Positions 1 to 5,627 of a stretch of 5,931 nt of DNA are shown here, one piece after another (position 1 is the first letter of the stretch; every line of letters begins with the position of its first letter). The notes beneath the pieces were generated by a model. That model saw only the letters and a list, made by a program, of their open reading frames with translations. It did not search any database and was not told where the DNA came from. The position numbers were made by a program, and so were the translations under genes. Origin of the DNA: Pseudomonadota bacterium (GTDB lineage: Bacteria > Myxococcota_A > Polyangia > Haliangiales > Haliangiaceae); the NCBI GenBank assembly GCA_023386455.1, contig JAEWJO010000787.1:1-5931 (forward strand), given 5' to 3'.

Positions 1-1
1 G

Positions 2-1051
2 CGCTGGGTGCTCGGCACCCTGATGGTGCTGTTCGCGCTCCTCGTCGCGCGCGACGTCCTCGCCGATACCGGGGGCAGCATGGGCGGCGGTGACTGGGGC
101 GGCGGCGGCGGTGGCTACTCCGGCGGCGGTGGCGGCTACTCCGGCGGCGGCGGCTACTCGGGCGGTGGCGACTACTCGAGCAGCAGCGGCTGGAGCTCCG
201 ATGGTGGCTCGTCCGGAGGCGGCGGGTCGCTCGGCGCAGGCGCCTCGCTCGTACTGTTCGCGGTCGTGTTCCTCCTCTGGGGCATCGCGCAGATCGCGAC
301 GGCGCAGAGGCAGGGCGCGTCGTTCAGCTCGTACACGCCATCGTACGAGCCCGCCGACACCGCCGATGTCACCGTCCTGCGCATCGCGATCGACGGACGC
401 GCCCGCAAGTTCGTCCAGACCGAGCTGAAGCGGATCGCCGAGACCGCCGATACGAAGACCGCAGTCGGCCGGATGACGATGCTGCGCGAGGTCGCGACGC
501 TGCTGCGCAAGCTGCGCGACGCGTGGGTCTACGGTGGCGCGATCAACGAGCCGATGCGCGAGCTCGGAAGCACGAGGACCGCGTTCGACCGCCACGTCGA
601 CGACACACGCGCGCGCTTCCTGGAGGAGACGATCCGCAACGTCGAGGGCGTGATCCACCGCCGCGAGGCTTCCGAGTACCGGCCGCGCAGCGACGAGGGT
701 GAAGGCCTGATCCTCGTGTCGATGATCATCGCCGCGCGGCGCGAGCTGTTCACGGTGAACCGCATCGGCGACGGCGAGGACCTTCGCAAGGCGCTCGACG
801 CCGCGTCCCAGCTCTCGACCGGCAACCTGATCGCGATCGAGATCATCTGGCAGCCGTCCGAGGAATCGGACCGCCTGTCGTCGATGGAGCTCGAGGCAAA
901 GTATCCGCGTCCCGATCTCCATCCGATCCAGGGCGCGCTCGTCGGCAAGACGTTCTGTGCCTACTGCAGCGGGCCGTTCCCCGCCGAGCTCGTCTCGTGC
1001 CCGCACTGCGGTGCGCCCGCACCGGGGCGAGACACGCCGAAGGCCGCGTGA
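2..1051 (+). CDS. Membrane-anchored DUF1517-like protein with Gly-rich linker and C-terminal zinc ribbon (5' end probably outside the window)
   Basis: Function unknown. Numbering from the GTG at position 8, residues 1-19 form a hydrophobic signal-like segment ending VLA, 22-74 are a low-complexity Gly/Ser/Tyr linker, and 79-98 are a membrane helix. Residues about 120-310 resemble DUF1517, a family known from cyanobacteria and plastids. I base this on remembered family patterns: the RIAETADT stretch, LREVATLLRKLRDAWVYGG, and an IEIIWQPSEESDRLS block near the end. Cysteines C317, C320, C331 and C334 form two CxxC knuckles of a zinc ribbon, which I do not recall as part of DUF1517. The frame is open to the window edge. 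The residues before the GTG include an arginine, as expected of a signal-peptide n-region, so the true start is probably upstream. The stop TGA overlaps the ATG of the next gene, a paralogue. A signal peptide followed by a helix would place the main domain on the cytoplasmic side. If the first segment is not cleaved, the linker lies outside between two helices. The domain assignment is fairly secure; any role is not. Confidence 0.8.
   Translation, partial: RWVLGTLMVLFALLVARDVLADTGGSMGGGDWGGGGGGYSGGGGGYSGGGGYSGGGDYSSSSGWSSDGGSSGGGGSLGAGASLVLFAVVFLLWGIAQIATAQRQGASFSSYTPSYEPADTADVTVLRIAIDGRARKFVQTELKRIAETADTKTAVGRMTMLREVATLLRKLRDAWVYGGAINEPMRELGSTRTAFDRHVDDTRARFLEETIRNVEGVIHRREASEYRPRSDEGEGLILVSMIIAARRELFTVNRIGDGEDLRKALDAASQLSTGNLIAIEIIWQPSEESDRLSSMELEAKYPRPDLHPIQGALVGKTFCAYCSGPFPAELVSCPHCGAPAPGRDTPKAA
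98..178 (+). repeat. Gly-Tyr-Ser coding microrepeat
   Basis: Within the first gene, runs of GGC/GGT glycine codons are separated by TAC-TCN (Tyr-Ser). Glycine runs of 6, 5, 4 and 3 residues are each followed by YS, the last with an Asp inserted. This is a slippage-prone low-complexity tract encoding a flexible linker between the signal-like segment and the membrane helix. Similar Gly-rich stretches near a membrane helix are typical of DUF1517-type proteins. Confidence 0.7.
1039..1043 (+). promoter_or_regulatory. Shine-Dalgarno-like GAAGG of the second DUF1517-like gene
   Basis: GAAGG lies 7 bases before the ATG at 1051, inside the end of the preceding gene. It supports ATG 1051 over the in-frame GTG at 997, which would add 18 residues that do not match the paralogue. 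The stop/start overlap (TGATG) also suggests translational coupling. Confidence 0.5.
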
Positions 1052-1692
1052 TGAGCCTCGACATCAGCGTCCTGCGGATCGCGATCGATGGCCGTGCGAG
1101 CACGTTCGTGCGCACCGAGCTCGCGCGCATCTTGTCGACGATCGAGGGCACGTCGCCGCAGGGCCGCACCGCGCGGCTGCGCGAGGTGAGCTTGACGCTG
1201 CGCCGCGTCCGCGACTCGTGGATGTACGGCGGCGCGGTGAACGACCCGAGCCGCAGCGACGGCGAGGCCCGCGCCGCCTTCGCGAGGCACGTCGAGGACG
1301 CGCGTGGTCGGATCTCCGGCGAGCCGGCGCCGGCCGACGCGCGGCAGGCGTCGGTCCTCGTCGTCACGATCGTCGTCGCCGCCCGCGGCGCGCTCGCGCC
1401 GGTCAGCGCGAAAGGCGCGGGCGAGGAGCTGCGCCGCGCGCTCGAGGCCGCGGTCCATCGCGACGACATCGTCGCGCTCGACGTCGTGTGGGCGCCCGAG
1501 GAGGATGACCGCGTGCTGTCGGCGATCCAGCTCGAGGCGCAGTATCCCGACCTGTACCGCCTGCGCGGCACCGTCGTCGGTAACGTCTACTGCACGTACT
1601 GCGGTGGGCCGTTTCCGGCCGAGCTCGTGTCCTGCCCCCATTGCGGTGCACCGGCGCGCGGCCGCGATCGCGATCGGCAGGCGATCGCATGA
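1051..1692 (+). CDS. Soluble DUF1517-like paralogue with C-terminal zinc ribbon
   Basis: A 213-residue protein of unknown function that aligns end to end with residues from about 121 onward of the preceding protein. Shared blocks include VLRIAIDGRA near the start, LREV, YGGA, a hydrophobic VTIVVAAR-type strand, the VVWAPEEDDRVLS block, EAQYP, and the zinc ribbon (C181, C184, C195, C198). It has no signal peptide, Gly-rich linker or membrane helix, so it is probably cytoplasmic. The middle region, around residues 85-100, is shorter and rich in Ala and Pro compared with the paralogue. The ATG at 1051 overlaps the upstream TGA by one base, so the two genes are almost certainly cotranscribed and came from a tandem duplication. 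A membrane-anchored and a soluble form made together suggests that they interact, but this is inference. The DUF1517 assignment rests on the relationship to the first protein and on the same remembered family patterns. Confidence 0.82.
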   Translation: MSLDISVLRIAIDGRASTFVRTELARILSTIEGTSPQGRTARLREVSLTLRRVRDSWMYGGAVNDPSRSDGEARAAFARHVEDARGRISGEPAPADARQASVLVVTIVVAARGALAPVSAKGAGEELRRALEAAVHRDDIVALDVVWAPEEDDRVLSAIQLEAQYPDLYRLRGTVVGNVYCTYCGGPFPAELVSCPHCGAPARGRDRDRQAIA

Positions 1693-1740
1693 CGCTCCGC
1701 GCGTAGGGCCGATCGACCGTGCGCGGTGTACAACCCCGCC

Positions 1741-3063
1741 ATGCGTCGGTTCGTGCTCGCGATCATCATCGCGTCCCTCCCGTGCTCCCGGCTGGTCGCG
1801 GCCGAGCCCGTCAAGCTCACGCTCGATCAGGTGATCGCGAAGGCGGTCGCCAATCCGCGCGTGCAGATGGCACGCGAGGATGTCGAGAGTGCGCGCGCGC
1901 GGGTCGGCGAGGCCGATGCCGGCCGCTACCCGAAGCTGAAGACGACCGGATTCGCGACGATCAGCCCCGAGATCCGCTGCATCGATCCGTCCTGCACGAT
2001 GACCGAGCCGCAGAACTTCGCGCTCCGGTTCAGCGGCTTCTTCGGGAGCATCCAGGCCGACCTCACGCAGCCGCTGTACACGTTCGGCAAGATCGCGCAC
2101 GCGCAGCGGGCCGCGCGTGCAGGTGTCGAGGCGCAGAAGGCGCTCGTCAACGAGGCCGCCGGCGATGCGGCCGCCGATGCGGCGCGCGCGTACTGGGGTC
2201 TCAAGCTCGCGCGCGAGCTCGGCGGCATGCTCGACGACGGCATCGAGGAGATCACGAAGGCAAAGGGTCAGTTTGCCGACCGCACCGACGTCGCGATCCA
2301 GGATCGCCAGCGGGTCGAGGTGCTGCTCGCCGAGGCGAAGGCCCAGCGTGCGGAGGCGATGCAGGGCGAGATCCAGGCGCTCGCCGGCCTGCGCGCGATC
2401 ACGGGCATGGCCGACGCCGACATCGACGACGAGGAGCTCGCGGCGATCGAGCGCAACGTCCCGGTCGACGGGACGCTCGCGAACGATGTCGGCCGCCGCC
2501 CCCAGAACCTCGCCGCCATCGCCGGGGTGAAGGCCGCCGACGAGCTCGCGGCGTTCCAGCGCGCGTACTACTACCCGGACTTCGCGCTCGTCGGGAGCGC
2601 GTGGGCCGCGAAGGCACAGGGCGTGACCGATCCGCCGGGAGCGTTCGCGAACGATCCGTTCAACCGCTACGGCGCGGGCCTCGTCGTCGGTCTGCAGTGG
2701 TCGTTCGATCCGTGGAGCGTCAAGGCGCGCGTCTCCAAGGCCGAGGCCGAGGCACGCAAGGCGAAGGCGCAGGCAAACCTCGCCGCGATCGGCGCGGCGT
2801 TCGATATCCAGACCGCCGCCGCCGAGGCCCGCACGGCCAAGGCAAAGGTCGATGCGACGACCGAGGGCGAGAAGGCCGCGCGTACGTGGCTCGCCTCCGT
2901 CCTGCAAAATCAGGCAATCGGGACCGCCGAGCCGCGGGATCTCGCGGATGCGTACATTGCCTGGTTCCAGATGAAGGCTCGCTGGGCCCAGGCCGTCTTC
3001 CAATGGAACGTCGCTGTGGTACGCCTGGGACGAGCCACCGGTGAATTCAAGGCCGGGTCCTAA
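1741..3063 (+). CDS. TolC-family outer-membrane channel protein
   Basis: A 440-residue protein of the outer membrane efflux (OEP/TolC) family. These form trimeric beta-barrels with long periplasmic alpha-helical tunnels that export substrates delivered by inner-membrane transporters. Residues 1-21 are a signal peptide (two arginines, a hydrophobic core and a VAA cleavage site before EPVKL). The first half holds a DQVIAKAVANPRVQMAREDVESA-like start, then the family's QPLYTFGKI turn (P111-G116), followed by a long Ala-rich helix. The second half repeats the pattern with LQWSFDPWSVKARV (W320-F322) and another Ala/Glu/Lys-rich helix. No lipobox is present: Cys15 follows Ser-Leu-Pro, so it is not an OprM-type lipoprotein. 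ATG 1741 is chosen because it starts the signal peptide; an in-frame upstream start at 1726 only adds five residues. No ribosome binding site is seen before it. Unusual cysteines occur at C80 and C85. The gene precedes mlaC by 18 bases, which points to a joint role in envelope lipid transport, but the substrate cannot be read from sequence. Confidence 0.9.
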   Translation: MRRFVLAIIIASLPCSRLVAAEPVKLTLDQVIAKAVANPRVQMAREDVESARARVGEADAGRYPKLKTTGFATISPEIRCIDPSCTMTEPQNFALRFSGFFGSIQADLTQPLYTFGKIAHAQRAARAGVEAQKALVNEAAGDAAADAARAYWGLKLARELGGMLDDGIEEITKAKGQFADRTDVAIQDRQRVEVLLAEAKAQRAEAMQGEIQALAGLRAITGMADADIDDEELAAIERNVPVDGTLANDVGRRPQNLAAIAGVKAADELAAFQRAYYYPDFALVGSAWAAKAQGVTDPPGAFANDPFNRYGAGLVVGLQWSFDPWSVKARVSKAEAEARKAKAQANLAAIGAAFDIQTAAAEARTAKAKVDATTEGEKAARTWLASVLQNQAIGTAEPRDLADAYIAWFQMKARWAQAVFQWNVAVVRLGRATGEFKAGS

Positions 3064-3068
3064 CGTCG

Positions 3069-3078
3069 AAGAGGGAAG
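3069..3078 (+). promoter_or_regulatory. Ribosome binding site of mlaC
   Basis: A purine-rich AAGAGGGAAG stretch sits in the 18-base gap after the TolC-family gene, with its GGG core ending 6 bases before the ATG at 3082. It fixes the mlaC start and is the clearest Shine-Dalgarno site in the window. Confidence 0.7.
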
Positions 3079-3081
3079 CCC

Positions 3082-3690
3082 ATGAAGCGTCTGATGCTGA
3101 TTCTCCTGATGTTGTTCGTCGCGACCCCGGCGATCGCCGCCGATGCCAAGGCCGGTCCCGGCACTGCTGCCGTGAAGGCGGCGAACGAAAAGATCAGCAC
3201 GCTGCTGAAGCAGAAGCCCGCTCCCGGCTCCAAGGAGGAGAAGGAGCTCGCCGCGAAGGTGACCACCTCGGTGCGCGACTTCCTCGACATCGACGAGCTC
3301 GGCAAGCGCGCGATGGTCGATCAGTGGGCCAAGCTGACTCCCGCGCAGCAGACCGAGTTTCTGACGACGCTGCGCGCGCTGATCGAGGACAACTACGTGC
3401 GCGGCCTGCGCGCGAACCTCCAGTACACCGTCGACTACACCGGTGAGACCACCGACAAGGACGGCAACACGGTCGTCGCGACGACGATCAACACGAAGCG
3501 CAAGAACCGGACGATGAAGATCTCGGTCGACTACGTCCTCAAGAAGGAGGGCGACAAGCTGAAGGCATGGGACGTCAAGACCGACGGCGTCGGCCTCGTC
3601 GAGAACTACCGCACCCAGTTCAACAAGATCGTCGAGAAGGAAGGCTTCGCGGGGCTCATCGCGAAGATGAAGAAGAAGCAGGCGACCTGA
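3082..3690 (+). CDS. mlaC: MlaC/Ttg2D-family periplasmic phospholipid-binding protein
   Basis: A 202-residue protein of the MlaC (Ttg2D, toluene tolerance) family. In Gram-negative bacteria, MlaC ferries phospholipids across the periplasm between an outer-membrane complex and the inner-membrane MlaFEDB ABC transporter. Residues 1-19 or 1-20 are a clear signal peptide (MKR, a Leu-rich core, then PAIA or AIAA). Family hallmarks follow: FLDIDELGKRA, WAKLTPAQQTEFL, a TLRALIEDNYVR helix, central strands with TTINTKRKN, and the diagnostic C-terminal block from W163 to about residue 200 (DVKTDGVGLVENYR, FNKIVEKEGFAGLI). Length is usual for the family. It follows the TolC-family gene by 18 bases with its own good ribosome binding site, so the two are likely cotranscribed. 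No MlaE, MlaF, MlaD or MlaB gene is in the window. The family call is confident. Whether it serves classical lipid asymmetry maintenance or a dedicated export route with the TolC protein is open. Confidence 0.94.
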   Translation: MKRLMLILLMLFVATPAIAADAKAGPGTAAVKAANEKISTLLKQKPAPGSKEEKELAAKVTTSVRDFLDIDELGKRAMVDQWAKLTPAQQTEFLTTLRALIEDNYVRGLRANLQYTVDYTGETTDKDGNTVVATTINTKRKNRTMKISVDYVLKKEGDKLKAWDVKTDGVGLVENYRTQFNKIVEKEGFAGLIAKMKKKQAT

Positions 3691-3692
3691 TC

Positions 3693-3719
3693 GAGCTCGC
3701 GTAGTCTCGCGCGCAGCTC
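3693..3719. terminator. Possible hairpin after mlaC
   Basis: GAGCTCGCG (3693-3701) can pair with CGCG-C-AGCTC (3710-3719), giving nine base pairs with one bulged C and an 8-base loop, three bases after the mlaC stop. There is no T-tract, and short GC stems are common at this base composition. It is at most a weak terminator candidate separating mlaC from the mutase gene. Confidence 0.25.
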
Positions 3720-3743
3720 ACGACCCGCGCCCGTGGCTTCGGG

Positions 3744-3749
3744 TATGGT
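3744..3749 (+). promoter_or_regulatory. Possible -10 element (TATGGT) for a leaderless mutase transcript
   Basis: TATGGT fits a TANNNT -10 hexamer and ends 6 bases before the GTG start at 3756. No Shine-Dalgarno sequence lies between, so transcription could begin at or next to the start codon. A weak -35-like ACGACC (3720-3725) lies 18 bases upstream. The assignment is by eye only. Confidence 0.3.
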
Positions 3750-3755
3750 TCGGCC

Positions 3756-5480
3756 GTGTCGCTGCACCCGCCCTTTCGCGAGGCCGCTGGCCTCTGGCTC
3801 GACGAAGATCCCGATCCCAAGACCCGCGCCGAGCTGCATGCGCTGATCGAGCGCGCCGACCGCGGCGAGGAGGCCGCTCACCGCGAGCTCCGCGAGGCCT
3901 TCGACGGCCAGCTCGAGTTCGGCACCGCCGGGCTCCGCGGCATCCTCGGCGCGGGGCCGCAGCGCATGAACCGCGTGCTCGTTCGCAAGGTGACCGCGGG
4001 CATGGCCGCGTACCTGAAGGCGCAGGTCCCCGATGCCGCCGCGCGCGGCGTCGTGATCGGCCACGACGCGCGCCACAACTCGCGCGTGTTCGCCGAGGAC
4101 ACCGCGCGCGTCCTCGCCGGCCTCGGGATCAAGTCCTACCTCGCGCACCGGCCGTGGCCGACGCCGACGAGTGCCTGGGCCGTGACCCACCTCGGAGCGT
4201 GCGCCGGCGTCATGGTCACCGCGAGCCACAATCCGCCCGCGTACAACGGCTACAAGGTCTACTGGGGCAACGGCGCACAGATCATCCCGCCGCACGACAC
4301 CGGCATCGCCGCCGCGATCGGCAAGATCGGTCGCAGCGACGAGCTCGAGATGCCCGAGCTTCCGCACGCGCGCAAGCAGGGTCTCGTCGTCGACCTCGAC
4401 GAGTCGCTCCACGATCGCTACCTCGCCGATGTCGTCGCGCTCCGCGCCCAGCCGCAGGTCGACGGCAAGAACCTCATCATCGCGTACACGCCACTCCACG
4501 GTGTCGGGGCCGCCTCGGTCGAGCCCGCGCTCGAGCGCGCAGGATTCCCGCGTGTCCACACCGAGCCAGCGCAGCGCGAGCCCGATCCGGACTTCCCGAC
4601 GGTCGCGTTCCCGAACCCCGAGGAGAAGGGCGCGATGGATCGCGTCCTCGAGCTCGCGCGGAAGGCGAACGCGGACGTCGTCCTCGCGAACGACCCCGAT
4701 GCCGATCGCCTGTGCGTCGCCGTCCCCGACGACGGGAGCTACCGCGTGCTCACCGGCGATCAGGTCGGCGCGCTGCTCGCCGACTATCTCCTGCAGGTCG
4801 GCCCGGCCGACAAGCGCATGGTCGCGACGACGATCGTGTCGAGCCAGCTCCTGTCGTTCCTCGCGAAGCAGAGCGGTGCCGACTACCGGGAGACGCTCAC
4901 CGGCTTCAAGTGGATCGGCAACGCCGCGATCGACTACGAGCGCGAGCACGGCGGCAGGTTCGTCATGGGCTACGAGGAGGCGCTCGGCTACTCGGTCGGC
5001 CCGCTCGTCCGCGACAAGGATGGCGTGTCCGCGTGCATGATCTTCGCCGAGCTCGTCGCGTGGAATCGCTCGCGCGGCAAGACGGTGCTCGATCACCTCG
5101 ACGACATCTATCGCCGCGTCGGCCTGTTCATCACCGAGCAGGTCTCGCTCACGAAGCCCGGCTCCGAAGGGATCGCCGAGATCCGCGCCGCGATGGCGCG
5201 ATTCCGCGCGTCGCCGCCGGCAGAGGTCGCCGGCTTCGCGATCGAGCAGGTCGTCGACCTCAGCCGTGGCGAGGGCGGACTCCCGCCGTCGGACGTGCTC
5301 GTGTTCAAGCTCGCCGGTGGCCGCCGCATCATCATGCGGCCGAGCGGCACCGAGCCCAAGCTCAAGAGCTACTACGAGGTGCGTGTTCCGGTCGGCGAGA
5401 GCGAGGCGATCGCCGACGCGCGCACGCGCGGCCTCGCCGAGCTCCGCACGCTCCGCGACGCGCATCAGAAGCTGATCTGA
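3756..5480 (+). CDS. Phospho-sugar mutase (phosphoglucomutase, PgcA/PGM2-like)
   Basis: A 574-residue enzyme of the alpha-D-phosphohexomutase superfamily. It probably interconverts glucose-1-phosphate and glucose-6-phosphate in the cytoplasm, feeding glycogen/trehalose and UDP-glucose synthesis. All four domains' motifs are present: N-terminal FGTAGLRG (55-62), the phosphoserine loop TASHNP with catalytic S157, the metal-binding loop DPDADR (313-318), the sugar-specificity loop GYEEALGY (405-412), and the phosphate-binding RPSGTEPK (528-535). The length and the GYEEALGY loop match the long PgcA/PGM2 subfamily rather than the shorter PMM/PGM or GlmM enzymes (about 450 residues). PGM2 relatives also include phosphopentomutases and glucose-1,6-bisphosphate synthases, so the exact substrate is less certain than the family. 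The frame has a stop at 3702-3704, and GTG 3756 is the first start codon after it. No Shine-Dalgarno site is visible. The gene stands 65 bases after mlaC and is probably a separate unit; it converges on the membrane-protein gene at the right edge. Confidence 0.94.
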   Translation: MSLHPPFREAAGLWLDEDPDPKTRAELHALIERADRGEEAAHRELREAFDGQLEFGTAGLRGILGAGPQRMNRVLVRKVTAGMAAYLKAQVPDAAARGVVIGHDARHNSRVFAEDTARVLAGLGIKSYLAHRPWPTPTSAWAVTHLGACAGVMVTASHNPPAYNGYKVYWGNGAQIIPPHDTGIAAAIGKIGRSDELEMPELPHARKQGLVVDLDESLHDRYLADVVALRAQPQVDGKNLIIAYTPLHGVGAASVEPALERAGFPRVHTEPAQREPDPDFPTVAFPNPEEKGAMDRVLELARKANADVVLANDPDADRLCVAVPDDGSYRVLTGDQVGALLADYLLQVGPADKRMVATTIVSSQLLSFLAKQSGADYRETLTGFKWIGNAAIDYEREHGGRFVMGYEEALGYSVGPLVRDKDGVSACMIFAELVAWNRSRGKTVLDHLDDIYRRVGLFITEQVSLTKPGSEGIAEIRAAMARFRASPPAEVAGFAIEQVVDLSRGEGGLPPSDVLVFKLAGGRRIIMRPSGTEPKLKSYYEVRVPVGESEAIADARTRGLAELRTLRDAHQKLI

Positions 5481-5535
5481 CGCACGAGCGGATCGGACGC
5501 ATCGATCTGCCTGCGGTTGCCGGTGGGCGGTGCTC

Positions 5536-5547
5536 GCCCGCGCGGGC
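5536..5547. repeat. 12-base perfect palindrome GCCCGCGCGGGC
   Basis: This perfect inverted repeat lies 56 bases after the mutase stop, in the convergent intergenic gap. It may form a small GC hairpin (4-bp stem, 4-base loop). It could contribute to termination, but such palindromes arise easily at this base composition. Confidence 0.3.
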
Positions 5548-5575
5548 ACTCCATGACATGCATCCCGAGCAGGGC

Positions 5576-5618
5576 CCGCGAGGTCGGCGAGGATCGTGCG
5601 GAAACGCCGGCCTCGCGG
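5576..5618. terminator. Inverted repeat between convergent genes, probable bidirectional terminator
   Basis: The left arm 5576-5589 (CCGCGAGGTCGGCG) pairs with the right arm 5605-5618 (CGCCGGCCTCGCGG) over 14 bases. The only non-Watson-Crick position is a G-T (G-U in RNA) pair. The loop is 15 bases. It sits between two genes that face each other, 95 bases past the mutase stop and 9 bases past the stop of the minus-strand gene. No clear T-run follows on either side, so it is not a textbook intrinsic terminator, but long GC stems without T-runs are a plausible stop or 3'-end protection signal in GC-rich bacteria. The pairing is directly visible; the function is inferred. Confidence 0.6.
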
Positions 5619-5627
5619 AGCCGTGCA

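Noticed and set aside
98..178. CRISPR-like or tandem DNA repeat
   Set aside because: The repetition is explained by coding for a Gly-Tyr-Ser linker; units vary in length and there are no spacers.
1697..1726. Hairpin CCGCGC/GCGCGG between the second DUF1517-like gene and the TolC-family gene
   Set aside because: Only 6 base pairs with an 18-base loop and no T-run. Such stems are expected by chance in this composition.
961..3003. 680-codon open frame on the minus strand
   Set aside because: It lies antisense to the second DUF1517-like gene and the TolC-family gene. Its Arg/Leu/Ala/Asp/Gly-rich product has no recognisable domain and is the usual by-product of strong third-position GC on the real strand.
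1719..3044. 441-codon plus-strand open frame overlapping the TolC-family gene
   Set aside because: It is an arginine-rich shifted frame of a gene with a clear signal peptide and family motifs.
3606..5549. 647-codon open frame on the minus strand
   Set aside because: It is antisense to the phospho-sugar mutase, whose catalytic motifs are all intact. The product is low-complexity and Arg/Val/Asp/Leu-rich, with no domain.
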